Below the pieces are notes generated by a model, which was not told where the DNA came from, did not search any database, and was given only the letters and a program-made list of their open reading frames with translations. Below, one piece after another: positions 47,744 through 56,833 of a stretch of 58,082 nt of DNA. The stretch lies in NCBI GenBank assembly GCA_015493495.1, contig WGDB01000160.1, positions 1 to 58,082 on the forward strand, written 5' to 3'. Made by a program: the position numbers and the translations under genes. How positions within the stretch are numbered: position 1 is the stretch's first letter; the number at the start of each line of letters is the position of its first letter. Source of the DNA: Helicobacteraceae bacterium. GTDB lineage: Bacteria > Campylobacterota > Campylobacteria > Campylobacterales > Sulfurimonadaceae.

Positions 47744-49966
47744 TTAAGAGACAAAAACGTGAGGTACGATTAGTGGATATCTTTTCATCTTACGATAGAT
47801 GTGTTTACGTACAACAGCACGTAGATCATTTTCCATCGCTTTTGCATTTTCTATGAGACCTGGTTTGAGGTTAACCAAGAAGTGCTCTAAAACATCTTCC
47901 ATCTCTGCTGCGAAGGCTCTGTCTTGCTTGTCTGGAACCAAACCGAAGCTTGTCACACGAGGTTTAGCTATTAGTTTTTGATCACCCTTAGAGACCTGTG
48001 CAATGATCATCACCATACCGTCATTGGCCATTTTCTGACGGTCAACAACAACGTCGTCAGCGATCATGTGGTTATTTTGGTTGTCAATGTACGTCTTACC
48101 TGACTTCACTGACTTCGCTTTACGCATGTATTTAGGTGTTACTTCAATACAGTCACCGTCACCCATCAACAAGATGTTACGCTCAGGGATACCACACTGC
48201 ATTGCCGTCTCTTTATGACGCATAACGTGGTTATACTCACCGTGAATTGGCATAAAGAACTTAGGTTTAGCCAAACGAAGCAGAAGCTTCTGCTCTTCAA
48301 TACCACCATGTCCAGAAACGTGAAGATCACGGTCACGAGCAATACGTGCACCCGCTTTTTCAAGGTGGTTGGTCATCTCTGAGATGCCACCTTCATTACC
48401 AGGAATCGCACGAGACGAAAGTACAACCAAGTCAGTTGGCTTGATCTTAATATGACGGTGTTCACCGATCGCTGTTCTGAATAGTGCAGAGTTTTGCTCA
48501 CCCTGTGAACCCGTAGTCAAGATAAGTACTTGCTTATCCGGCATACGACTGACATCATCTGCATCAACAAAGATGTTTTTTGGGAACTCTAAGTACTTGT
48601 ACTGCATTGCTACTTCAAGGTTACGTTCCATAGAACGACCAATAACACAGATCTTACGACCATATTTTATAGCGTAGTTGATCGCCTGCTCTAAACGGTG
48701 AAGGTTTGAACTGAAAGTAGAGAGGATAATACGTCCTTCTGCTTTAGACATCACACGGTCAAGTGCCGGTGCAACAGAAAGCTCACTTGGTGTGATCTCT
48801 TTGTTATATGAGTTTGTTGAGTCAGACATCATCAACAATACACCTTTTTCACCATAGTGTGCATAACGGTGAAGGTCTGTAGGGTAACCATCAATAGGTG
48901 TATGGTCAATTTTAAAGTCACCAGTGTGGATAACGGTACCCGCTTCAGTAGTAATCGCTACTGATGAAGAGTCCAAGATAGAGTGTGTAACGTGCATCCA
49001 CTCGATCTCAAAATCATTACCGATCTTGTAAACTTTACGCTTCTCAATAGGACGGAAATAACGACGTGCATCAGTAAGTTTGTGCTCATCGAACTTGTTA
49101 CCTATCATTGCTAGTGGCATAGCTGTTCCGTAAGTTGGGAACTGAAGACCCTCTTTAAACATGTATGGCATTGCACCAATGTGGTCTTCGTGAGCGTGAG
49201 TAATAATAACAGCTACGATTTTGTTTTTAATCTCTTTGATGTAAGAGAAGTCAGGTACCAAAATATCTACACCGTGCATCGTCTCATCTGGGAAACTCAT
49301 ACCAACATCGATCAAGATCGCTTCGTTGTCTGTCTCGATAACCATCATGTTACCACCGATCTCACCAAGACCACCTAGTGGTGTGACACGAACTTTACCC
49401 TTAGTACCAAGGTCAAGTTTGTTGTGTGGGTTCAGACGTTCTGCTTGAACTTCCTGGTTACGAACAGCACAGTCAAGTAGCTCTTGAACCACTGGTGCAG
49501 GTCCATGACGACGGCGACGGTTTTTGTTGCCACCATTACGGTTTTGGTTGTTTGCGTTACGGTTGTTGTTATTGCGGTTTTGGTTGTTATTACTGCCGCT
49601 TTTGTTGTCACCACTTTTCTTTTCACCATTTTTATTGTCGTTTGGACGATTACGATTTTGGTTATTACGATTACGGTTATTGTTATTGCGGTTTTGGTTA
49701 TTGTTTTGACGGTTTCCGTCTACATTACGCTCTTGTGCTTGACGGTTACCATCAACATCTTTGCCTTCTTGTGGCTGACGATTACCATCTACTTCACGGT
49801 TTTCACGTGGTTGACGGTTACCATTACTATTATTGTTGTTACGGTTTTGGTTATTACGTGGACGACGGCTACGGTTTTGTTGACCTTCGCCCTCTTTACG
49901 TGGTGTTAATGGTTCTGACGTTAAAGCGGGTTTATTTTCTGTGTTATTGTTTTGTGTATCTGACAT
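47744..49966 (-). CDS. rnj: Ribonuclease J
   Basis: 740 residues. The metallo-beta-lactamase motif HAHEDHIGAMPYM and HTGDFKIDHTP, the beta-CASP domain (DSTNSYNKEITPSE, LSTFSSNLHRLEQAINYA, LTTGSQGEQNSAL, SGHGGIEEQKL) and a C-terminal domain are complete. The enzyme is a 5'-3' exo- and endoribonuclease. About 155 N-terminal residues are an Asn/Arg/Gln/Gly tract with near repeats of VDGNRQ. H. pylori RNase J also has a long N-terminal extension. Long open frames on the other strand here are by-products of this composition. Confidence 0.95.
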   Translation of the reverse strand: MSDTQNNNTENKPALTSEPLTPRKEGEGQQNRSRRPRNNQNRNNNNSNGNRQPRENREVDGNRQPQEGKDVDGNRQAQERNVDGNRQNNNQNRNNNNRNRNNQNRNRPNDNKNGEKKSGDNKSGSNNNQNRNNNNRNANNQNRNGGNKNRRRRHGPAPVVQELLDCAVRNQEVQAERLNPHNKLDLGTKGKVRVTPLGGLGEIGGNMMVIETDNEAILIDVGMSFPDETMHGVDILVPDFSYIKEIKNKIVAVIITHAHEDHIGAMPYMFKEGLQFPTYGTAMPLAMIGNKFDEHKLTDARRYFRPIEKRKVYKIGNDFEIEWMHVTHSILDSSSVAITTEAGTVIHTGDFKIDHTPIDGYPTDLHRYAHYGEKGVLLMMSDSTNSYNKEITPSELSVAPALDRVMSKAEGRIILSTFSSNLHRLEQAINYAIKYGRKICVIGRSMERNLEVAMQYKYLEFPKNIFVDADDVSRMPDKQVLILTTGSQGEQNSALFRTAIGEHRHIKIKPTDLVVLSSRAIPGNEGGISEMTNHLEKAGARIARDRDLHVSGHGGIEEQKLLLRLAKPKFFMPIHGEYNHVMRHKETAMQCGIPERNILLMGDGDCIEVTPKYMRKAKSVKSGKTYIDNQNNHMIADDVVVDRQKMANDGMVMIIAQVSKGDQKLIAKPRVTSFGLVPDKQDRAFAAEMEDVLEHFLVNLKPGLIENAKAMENDLRAVVRKHIYRKMKRYPLIVPHVFVS

Positions 49967-50027
49967 ACATCTTTCCTTATGTACGTCTGTCTAAGCCTAC
50001 ATGAAGCAGGTAGGGCAAGAACAGACG

Positions 50028-50810
50028 CTATATATTTTTCTCTAATATCTTGAATAGTAGGTGATAGTCTGTTGTCGCGACTTGATGGGGTCGAATCGTA
50101 GGAACAAGACCCAACTGCTCTAAAGCAGTACGGACTTGGTCCTTCTCGTAACGTGAAGAGAGGTTTTTTGAAAGAGTCTTTCGAGGCTGTGTGAACGCCG
50201 CTCTGAGCATAAGCTCAAACTCTTCGTCGTCTCGGCTTCTTCTCTTTTCTATAAGAAGAACAGCCGAGTCAACCTTTGGTGCTGGGTCAAACGCTTCGGG
50301 CGGAACATGAACCACTATAGAGGCTTCACCTACCGTCTGAGTAATAACGCTTAACGCACCAAAGTTTTTATCTCCCGGAGTTGCAGAAAATTTCTCTGCG
50401 ACCTCACGCTGAATCATGACAAGTATATAACCGCAATTTGGATCTGCAAGGGCTTTTAAGATGATATTTGTCGCTATATAGTAGGGCAAATTTGCCACTA
50501 ATACATAGGGTTCATCTAAAAGTTCACTCTGCCAGGCATCTAGGACATCACCACATTTTAGGGTGAGTCGGCTGGTTTTGATCTCTTTTTTAAACTCGCG
50601 GTTTAAATATTGACATAAGTCGGTATCGACCTCAAAAGCAACAACACTTTTGACATCCACTAAAAACTTAGTTAAATCACCTAAGCCAGGCCCAATTTCT
50701 GCGATAGTTGCATCACTTTTGGGCATCGCTTCGACGATTTTATAAAGAACACTTCGGTCTTTTAAAAAGTTTTGGCCAAATTTCTTTTTGGCAACATGTT
50801 CATTACTCAT
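50028..50810 (-). CDS. rsmA: 16S rRNA dimethyladenosine transferase
   Basis: 260 residues. It dimethylates two adjacent adenosines near the 3' end of 16S rRNA. SAM motif I is IAEIGPGLGDLTKFL, the catalytic motif is NLPYYIATNI, and KKKFGQNFLKD opens the protein as usual for KsgA. It lies 61 bases upstream of rnj on the same strand, so both RNA enzymes may share a transcript. Older symbol: ksgA. Confidence 0.95.
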   Translation of the reverse strand: MSNEHVAKKKFGQNFLKDRSVLYKIVEAMPKSDATIAEIGPGLGDLTKFLVDVKSVVAFEVDTDLCQYLNREFKKEIKTSRLTLKCGDVLDAWQSELLDEPYVLVANLPYYIATNIILKALADPNCGYILVMIQREVAEKFSATPGDKNFGALSVITQTVGEASIVVHVPPEAFDPAPKVDSAVLLIEKRRSRDDEEFELMLRAAFTQPRKTLSKNLSSRYEKDQVRTALEQLGLVPTIRPHQVATTDYHLLFKILEKNI

Positions 50811-50974
50811 AGGAGTGATTATACGTCATTAGTACTTAGAATAGCCTGATAAGCGTTTTTATGCCTATTTTACGTCCTTTGTCATGGGCTGAAATGCAAC
50901 TACTAACCCTATGGTGATACAAAAAAATATATACTATAATTGATGGCATTTATAAAATAAAAATACTCGACACG

Positions 50975-51006
50975 CTAACACTTCACTAACACTCTTGGCC
51001 TACAAT
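50975..51006 (+). promoter_or_regulatory. Tandem CTAAC-box promoter of the DUF2202 gene
   Basis: CTAAC (50975-50979), six bases, CTAAC (50986-50990), ten bases, TACAAT (51001-51006). The layout is shared with 51734, 53818 and 54402. Confidence 0.7.
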
Positions 51007-51034
51007 TACTCTATTATTTACCAAAGGATAGACC

Positions 51035-51727
51035 ATGAAACCCATTTATAAAACAGCTTTAACACTCACTGCAACCCTTTTCTTCTTTACAGGATGTGGT
51101 GATGATCTCACTTCTAGTAAAGGTAAAAATAGTTCAGATGCACAGATGAGTATTGATCTCAGTACCTATGCACAAGATGCTCTGACAGATGAGCAAAAAT
51201 ATTCTCTTGCCTACATGTGGCATGAAGAGAAGCTTGCTTATGATATCTATCTTGAACTGAACAAACTTTACCCAACAAAGCAGTTTGAAAACATCGCTAA
51301 CAGATCAGAGATCAAGCATATAGCCTTGGTTCAGGACCTTGTAGCATGGTATGACTTGAACATCACAAATATTCCTGACTACACCATCAACTACTCTCAA
51401 GAAGCATTAGAATCCATGCCACAAGGCACTTTTGCTATCGATACCATTCAAAAACTCTATGATGATCTTTATACTATGGGTAAAGACTCTCAGCAGGCAG
51501 CATTGGAAGTCGGATGCAGGGTTGAAGTCGTTGATGTGGATGATCTAAATACTTATATCATAGATGCTGGTGACAATGCAGCGTTGGTAGATACCTTCAA
51601 CATTTTACGAGATGGAAGCTACAGTCACTACTGGGCTTTTGACAAAGGGCTCAAGAATCTTGGCGTAATAGAAGGATGTTGCTCTTTAGGCACCTTGTAC
51701 TGTCATACAGAGTATCCACAAAAATAA
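51035..51727 (+). CDS. DUF2202 ferritin-like lipoprotein
   Basis: 230 residues. Lipobox FFFTGC (Cys21). The DUF2202 core is LAYMWHEEKLAYDIYLELNKLY, then SEIKHIALVQDLVAWYD and a later SYSHYWAFDKGL. Glu/His pairs in helices fit a ferritin-like di-metal site, but activity is unproven for the family. Several cysteines (GCR, EGCCSLG, YCH) lie in the C-terminal half. It is the first gene of a locus with a two-component system and a cytochrome, and it shares their promoter box. Confidence 0.85.
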   Translation: MKPIYKTALTLTATLFFFTGCGDDLTSSKGKNSSDAQMSIDLSTYAQDALTDEQKYSLAYMWHEEKLAYDIYLELNKLYPTKQFENIANRSEIKHIALVQDLVAWYDLNITNIPDYTINYSQEALESMPQGTFAIDTIQKLYDDLYTMGKDSQQAALEVGCRVEVVDVDDLNTYIIDAGDNAALVDTFNILRDGSYSHYWAFDKGLKNLGVIEGCCSLGTLYCHTEYPQK

Positions 51728-51733
51728 AAGAGG

Positions 51734-51765
51734 TTAACCTTCTCTTAACACCTTTATGTCATTAT
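51734..51765 (+). promoter_or_regulatory. Tandem TTAAC-box promoter of the two-component genes
   Basis: TTAAC (51734-51738), six bases, TTAAC (51745-51749), ten bases, CATTAT (51760-51765); a better TATAAT overlaps at 51763-51768. It suggests autoregulation. Confidence 0.65.
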
Positions 51766-51785
51766 AATATCTCAAAGGATAGATA

Positions 51786-52439
51786 ATGGCACGATTGCTA
51801 CTGGTTGAAGATGATGTAAATCTGGCAGAGACCCTTGTTGAGCTCTTGGAGTTGGAACAGTTTGAAGTCACATGGGTTGGTGATGGCGAACAGGCTCTTG
51901 ATGCTACCTTTATACATGCTTATGACCTCTTTCTTTTTGATGTCAATGTCCCTTTTATAGATGGTTTTGAACTTTTAGAAAGCCTTCGTAAAAGTGGTGA
52001 TGAGACCCCAGCCATCTTTATCACTGCCATGAGTGATATCGCCTCACTCTCTAAAGGTTTTGAGGTGGGTGCGGATGACTATATTAAAAAGCCCTTCGAA
52101 TTTGATGAATTGGCAGTACGTATCAACTCCCTCATACGTAAACGGCTCAAGATCAAAGAGAACATCATTACTGTTGACGATTACCATTTTCATATCGACA
52201 CCAATGAGCTTTACCATCAAGATAAGTTCATTGCCCTCTCTCCTATAGAGCTCAAACTCACTACCCTCTTTTTTAAACAGCTTAACACTACTATCACGAA
52301 AGAAAACATCTTAATGGAACTCTCTGAAGGCGAAGAGGCCAGCGAGGGAGCCCTTCGTGTTCATATCAATAAACTCCGTAAACATGGTCTACCCATACAG
52401 ACCATAAAAGGAATAGGATACCGTCTTGCAACTTCATGA
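51786..52439 (+). CDS. OmpR-family response regulator
   Basis: 217 residues. The receiver has the acidic pair in LLVEDDVNL and phospho-acceptor D52 (LFLFDVNVPF), with the switch Lys in YIKKPFEF. The winged-helix domain ends in EGALRVHINKLRKHGLPIQTIKGIGYRL. AAAGGAT precedes the ATG. The kinase gene overlaps its end by 14 bases. I infer that it binds the YTAAC-N6-YTAAC boxes in front of itself and three neighbouring genes. Confidence 0.9.
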   Translation: MARLLLVEDDVNLAETLVELLELEQFEVTWVGDGEQALDATFIHAYDLFLFDVNVPFIDGFELLESLRKSGDETPAIFITAMSDIASLSKGFEVGADDYIKKPFEFDELAVRINSLIRKRLKIKENIITVDDYHFHIDTNELYHQDKFIALSPIELKLTTLFFKQLNTTITKENILMELSEGEEASEGALRVHINKLRKHGLPIQTIKGIGYRLATS

Positions 52440-53484
52440 AAAACGGGCCTTTTGGAAGTTCTTTTTAGCTTATTTTGGCAGCGTTGCACTCCTTATCTTG
52501 GTAGCAGGACGACTCTACTATGATCAGCAATATGAACAACGTATTAAAGATGAACATTTTGCTATCATCAATTATGCCCGTCAACTCAAGATGCATGAAC
52601 CCATTACTGCCCAAGATATCAATCACTCAACGGAAATGACCAAAATAGAGGACTTCTCTATGGACACTATTACCCTGACAGATACAACTATAGAAAAGTA
52701 TATACCTGCCAACAGATGGCGCACACACTATATCCATATTGTTAAAACACGTACCCATTTTGATCAACATCTTAAAGAGTTACGGCTTAAAGTCATTATG
52801 GTTCAAGCACTGCTTTTAGCCCTTTTTGCGCTATTGAGTCTTATGTTGACAAACTACGCCCTCAGACCGATGAAAGAGGCTATAAGCAAACTTGACCGTT
52901 TTATTAAAGACCTCATTCATGACCTTAATACACCACTAACTACCATTAAGCTCAACACCAAACTCCTCTCTAAAAAGCATGAACTTCGAGAGGACAAAGC
53001 CTTGAAACGTATTATTAAAAGCAGTTACGAGATCTCTGAACTTCATGACAACCTTAAGATCTTACTTGAAGAGGACACCTTTATGTTAGATGATGTAGAA
53101 CTTTGTCCTATCATCAACACCTTGGTCGATAACTACAAAAACCTCTATAGTGACCTGAACTTTTCTGTCACTTGCAGAGGCTTTCACGCCCATATAAATG
53201 CTAATGCCTTTAAGCAGATTTTACATAACCTACTCTCCAACGCATGTAAATATAACACGCCATCGGGAAGTGTATCGGTCTATTTTAAAGAGAAGACTTT
53301 ATATGTTCAAGACACGGGTAGTGGCATTAAAAACCCTGAGCGTATTTTTGAGCGGAGTTATTCAGAACAGAGCAGCAGCGGTTTGGGACTCGATATCGTC
53401 AAAAGACTTTGTGAAGCGATGCATATTAAGATCTCTGTGACTTCCTCTACTGAAGGAAGTATAGTTGCTTTGCAGTTTGCGTAG
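52426..53484 (+). CDS. Sensor histidine kinase
   Basis: 352 residues, starting at a TTG (52426) inside the end of the regulator gene. One N-terminal membrane segment (about 10-30), a short periplasmic part of about 90 residues and a second segment (about 121-142) precede the H-box LIHDLNTPLTTIKLN. The N-box HNLLSNACKYN, VQDTGSGI and SSGLGLDIV complete the ATPase. The small sensor domain gives no ligand hint; the regulated genes suggest an envelope redox signal. Confidence 0.9.
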   Translation: MQLHEKRAFWKFFLAYFGSVALLILVAGRLYYDQQYEQRIKDEHFAIINYARQLKMHEPITAQDINHSTEMTKIEDFSMDTITLTDTTIEKYIPANRWRTHYIHIVKTRTHFDQHLKELRLKVIMVQALLLALFALLSLMLTNYALRPMKEAISKLDRFIKDLIHDLNTPLTTIKLNTKLLSKKHELREDKALKRIIKSSYEISELHDNLKILLEEDTFMLDDVELCPIINTLVDNYKNLYSDLNFSVTCRGFHAHINANAFKQILHNLLSNACKYNTPSGSVSVYFKEKTLYVQDTGSGIKNPERIFERSYSEQSSSGLGLDIVKRLCEAMHIKISVTSSTEGSIVALQFA

Positions 53485-53622
53485 CGTGCTGATCTTCCAA
53501 ATAACAGTTTTAAAATACAGGCTCTTATACTCACAATGTTATATCTTGTCATTGAGGATATAAAACATTTACAAATTGCATCTTAAAAGGTTAAAATATA
53601 GTATTATTTTTTAGGAAAAGCC

Positions 53623-53814
53623 ATGACCATTACCATAGATGACACTCTTTCACAACAACTCTCTTTTTATCAAGACCTCCTCAAAAAAGACGTGAATACC
53701 ATGTTGCATGAGGCATTTGAACAGTACTTTGTCAGTGAAGAGAAACGTTTGGCAGAACAAGACCCCCTGACCAATCTCTCTTATGATGAGTTTTGGGACG
53801 GGGTTGATCTGTAA
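53623..53814 (+). CDS. Small antitoxin-like (RHH-type) protein
   Basis: 63 residues. The start (MTITIDDTLSQQLSFYQDLL) has the strand-helix pattern of ribbon-helix-helix antitoxins, and the acidic tail LSYDEFWDGVDL resembles a toxin-binding tail. No toxin gene follows: the next gene codes for an exported thioredoxin-like protein. AGGAAAAG precedes the ATG. It may be an orphan antitoxin or an unrelated small regulator. Confidence 0.6.
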   Translation: MTITIDDTLSQQLSFYQDLLKKDVNTMLHEAFEQYFVSEEKRLAEQDPLTNLSYDEFWDGVDL

Positions 53815-53817
53815 CTG

Positions 53818-53849
53818 TTAACATTGACTTAACGTCAACTACCTATGAT
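53818..53849 (+). promoter_or_regulatory. Tandem TTAAC-box promoter of the YtfJ-like gene
   Basis: TTAAC (53818-53822), six bases, TTAAC (53829-53833), ten bases, TATGAT (53844-53849). It begins 3 bases after the stop of the small RHH-like gene. Confidence 0.7.
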
Positions 53850-53880
53850 GATGTATCTCAAATAAACCTAAGGTACATTC

Positions 53881-54405
53881 ATGAAAAAAACAGTTTTTTT
53901 ACTAGCACTCTCACTCTCTTCACTCTTTGCTGCCGTTGATACTACTGCCCCGCTCCCTACAATCGTTTTGGAAGGAGACAGTGGTGGTTACTACAGTGGT
54001 AAGTCTTGGAACTCCGAGGTTTTAAAAGGCAAGACAACGATGTTGATGTATGTTGATCCTGATGAAAAAGATAAAGGTGAAATCTTTAAACCAACTATCG
54101 CAAGGTTTGAAAAAGATCTCGACTTTGATAAATTTCAGATACTTGTCATTATTAATCTCAATGCTACATGGAAACCGGATGCTCTCATCAAAAAGATGAT
54201 GAAAAGTAAGCTGGATGAGCATCCCAAGCGTACCTATATCCTTGATGCGGACTCTGTTCTTGTCAAAGGTTGGAATTTGCCTGATGATGAATACAATACA
54301 TTGATCATAAACAAAGAGGGTAAGGTCATCTACCAACATCAAGGGGAATGGAGCGCTCCTGAGATACAGAAGATCGACACTCTTGTACAAAAGGTCGTAC
54401 ATTAA
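53881..54405 (+). CDS. YtfJ-like periplasmic protein (thioredoxin-like fold)
   Basis: 174 residues with a signal peptide (MKKTVFLLALSLSSLFA). The pattern of strands and helices (LKGKTTMLMYVDPDEKDKG, FQILVIINLNATWKP, HPKRTYILDADS, YNTLIINKEGKVIYQHQGEW) fits the YtfJ family, which has a thioredoxin-like fold without a CxxC pair. Its role is unknown. It is under a TTAAC-box promoter and ends just before the cytochrome's own box. Confidence 0.7.
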   Translation: MKKTVFLLALSLSSLFAAVDTTAPLPTIVLEGDSGGYYSGKSWNSEVLKGKTTMLMYVDPDEKDKGEIFKPTIARFEKDLDFDKFQILVIINLNATWKPDALIKKMMKSKLDEHPKRTYILDADSVLVKGWNLPDDEYNTLIINKEGKVIYQHQGEWSAPEIQKIDTLVQKVVH

Positions 54406-54433
54406 CATTCTCTTAACAAAGAGTGACTACTAT
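54402..54433 (+). promoter_or_regulatory. Tandem TTAAC-box promoter of the cytochrome gene
   Basis: TTAAC (54402-54406), six bases, TTAAC (54413-54417), ten bases, TACTAT (54428-54433). The first half-site overlaps the stop codon of the YtfJ-like gene. Confidence 0.7.
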
Positions 54434-54453
54434 ATTGATATCAAGGAGAACTT

Positions 54454-54858
54454 ATGAAAAAACTTGCACTATTACTGTTTGCTTCAGTATCACTTTTTGG
54501 TGTTGATGGCTATGATGTCTATAAAAATAACTGTGCTGCATGTCATGTAGAGATGATCACCAAGGCAGAGACTCTAAAAACCTTTAACAAACTAAAAGCA
54601 CCCCCTATGATAGAGGTCTCTAGACAGCTTAAAGACACTATTATTATTAAAGGTGATGATGACGAAGTTCACCGTTTTGTGACGATCGCTTTTATTAAAG
54701 AGTATGTCAAAAATCCATCATTAGACTATTTTATGTGTAATGCAGGTGCAGTAGATCATTTTGGGGTCATGCCTGCACAGTCACATCTTAATGATGCCCA
54801 GCGTCAAGCTGTAGCAGAGTGGATCTATGATCGTTATGATGGTGTAGAGTTCAAGTAA
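54454..54858 (+). CDS. Monoheme c-type cytochrome
   Basis: 134 residues. A signal peptide (MKKLALLLFASVSLFG) is followed by CAACH (Cys27, Cys30, His31). A distal Met is likely in FGVMPAQSHL near the C-terminus, as in class I cytochromes; the end LNDAQRQAVAEWIYDRY is the usual last helix. It is a periplasmic electron carrier. AAGGAG lies before the ATG. It is the last gene of the TTAAC-box locus. Confidence 0.9.
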   Translation: MKKLALLLFASVSLFGVDGYDVYKNNCAACHVEMITKAETLKTFNKLKAPPMIEVSRQLKDTIIIKGDDDEVHRFVTIAFIKEYVKNPSLDYFMCNAGAVDHFGVMPAQSHLNDAQRQAVAEWIYDRYDGVEFK

Positions 54859-55009
54859 AAGAGATGTTGTAATGGGCTGTGGGACACAGTTAAAGAGCCT
54901 ACTTTAAAAGCAAATAGTTATATATAGATTTACGTTACTTTTTCTCTTGCCACTTCTCATACTAATCCAACTACACAAATTTTGAACTTACAGTAGGCAT
55001 GAAGTTTTA

Positions 55010-56833
55010 CTAGATATTGAGGACGATAATATACTCTGTACCATAATCGCTGTATAGAACCATTTCACCCTCAAGCTGTTCCTCGACCAAGGTTCTGATC
55101 AAGGAGAGGCCCAGAGCATCTTCTCTCACATGCTCCTGATCAAAACCCTCTCCACTATCTCTATATGAGAAGATATATTTTCCTTCAGAGTGATGCAGGT
55201 AGATCTTGATGAAGTTATCCTCTTCTTTGAGAGCATGTTTTATAGTATTTGAAATCATCTCATTAAGTATAAGTCCTATATATACAGCTTCACGCAAGGG
55301 TATAAAGGCATAGACATCGAGTGTGATCTCACAGTTTTGTGCATTTAAAACACCTTCATCAGACCTATCAACAAGCTCATGAAAGTACTCTGACATATCG
55401 ATCAGTTCGAGATCATCTTTTTGATACAAGATCTCATGTGTCTTAGCGATTGCTCTAATACGATACTCCAAATCATTAAAGGCATCACCTGCCACACCAT
55501 CGAGTTTAGAAGCCTGCATTCTGATCAAAGATAGGATCAGCTGTAGATTATTTTTGGTCCGATGGTGTAACTCTTGAAAGAGTGTCTTGTTGTTGGCCAA
55601 AGCCTGACTCAATTCTGCCGTACGATCTTCGATCTCTTGGGTGACCACCTTGTCACGGTTTTGCAAGGTGATCAGTAAAAGCTGTTCAGAGTCCTTCTTC
55701 TCCTCTTGTAAGATCACATAACGGTCAGAAAAGGCTAATGAGAGGATTAGTGCCTCAACACCTGTGAGATAGAGTATGAGGTTTGGCATTTTGTACATTA
55801 CAGAGATAAAACCCAAAGCATCTAAAATAATAATAATATAACCCACGATCAACATCAGCCACGCCAAGGCATAAAAACGGGCCTGTTTGTTTCCCTGCAA
55901 GTAGACATAGACCCCACTGAATGTGTTGAAAAACACAAAAGCAAGTCCCGTAAAGAGACCTGCTTCTGGCAGGTATAACCAAGAGGTTCCAAAAAGGGGT
56001 ATCTCTACCACCGCTAAAAATATAAAAAGCCTATAAACCTTGTCTAAACGTGGAAAATCTCTGTATGTCATTAAAAAACGTCGTGCGTAGAGCGAAGCAC
56101 TGAAATACATCAAGCCTACCTGAAAAGCCCATGTTGTATGGGCAAGGGCCACCATGCTGGGCGGGAAGACCAGAGCAATGACTGACACATAAGAGAGCTG
56201 CTGTAAGACCACTGCAAAGATATAAAAAACATAGTAGATATAACTGATATCTTTGGTATAAAAGTAGACCAAAACATTATAAAGCATCAAAGAGGCAATA
56301 AAACCCAAGACAAAGACGATCTTAGCGATCTCGTAAATACTCTGGTCGATAAAATTCTCTGAGGCCTTCAGAGAGAGGGTAAAGCGGGTGGTCGTTTTAT
56401 GATTAATGATCTTAAGATAGTAGGTCTCTATACTGTTTGGGTCAAACTCCAGGATATAGGTGGGATTCAGTGTACTTTGGGAGAGGTTTTTACTCTGTAG
56501 GCGACGTTTAACGACCTGAGCATTTTCATCATACAATGTCACATTGTCAAAAATAAGGTTTTCCATCTCAAGATACCTATGATAACTCTCATCATGATGG
56601 TTGACAAACACCATCTTTACCCATAAGACTCCCTCTTTCATGATCCCAAGGTTACTATAGGAGCTGTTGACTTCAACAAACTGACCCGCAGCAGCTATCT
56701 GGTCCAGGCTTTTATGGGCAGTGTCATGATAAAGCAGTGTAGCTGCATTGATATTTTGTGTGTCCAACGAGACATCTATAGGTTTTGCCAATAAGATGTT
56801 TATCAATACTAAAATGAGTAAAATAAGTTTCAT
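55010..56833 (-). CDS. 7TM-DISM sensor histidine kinase (HisKA_2 type)
   Basis: 607 residues. A signal peptide, a periplasmic beta-rich 7TMR-DISMED2-like domain (about 20-170) and seven membrane helices (about 175-375) lead to a short coiled coil. The kinase has the H-box LFQELHHRTKNNLQLILSLI, typical of HisKA_2, then an ATPase domain with LILNEMISNTIKHAL, YRDSGEGFD and ALGLSLIRTLV. The DISM part often senses carbohydrate-like ligands. No response regulator is adjacent, so it is an orphan kinase. Confidence 0.88.
   Translation of the reverse strand: MKLILLILVLINILLAKPIDVSLDTQNINAATLLYHDTAHKSLDQIAAAGQFVEVNSSYSNLGIMKEGVLWVKMVFVNHHDESYHRYLEMENLIFDNVTLYDENAQVVKRRLQSKNLSQSTLNPTYILEFDPNSIETYYLKIINHKTTTRFTLSLKASENFIDQSIYEIAKIVFVLGFIASLMLYNVLVYFYTKDISYIYYVFYIFAVVLQQLSYVSVIALVFPPSMVALAHTTWAFQVGLMYFSASLYARRFLMTYRDFPRLDKVYRLFIFLAVVEIPLFGTSWLYLPEAGLFTGLAFVFFNTFSGVYVYLQGNKQARFYALAWLMLIVGYIIIILDALGFISVMYKMPNLILYLTGVEALILSLAFSDRYVILQEEKKDSEQLLLITLQNRDKVVTQEIEDRTAELSQALANNKTLFQELHHRTKNNLQLILSLIRMQASKLDGVAGDAFNDLEYRIRAIAKTHEILYQKDDLELIDMSEYFHELVDRSDEGVLNAQNCEITLDVYAFIPLREAVYIGLILNEMISNTIKHALKEEDNFIKIYLHHSEGKYIFSYRDSGEGFDQEHVREDALGLSLIRTLVEEQLEGEMVLYSDYGTEYIIVLNI

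Noticed and set aside
49426-50004. Long plus-strand frames rich in Tyr, Cys, Val and Thr opposite the RNase J gene
   Set aside because: They are mirror frames of the Asn/Arg-rich coding repeat and have no ribosome-binding site or known similarity.
53811-53822. TGTAACTGTTAAC as a possible Pho box
   Set aside because: The spacing is wrong for TGTAAC-N5-TGTWAC; the site fits the TTAAC-N6-TTAAC box instead.
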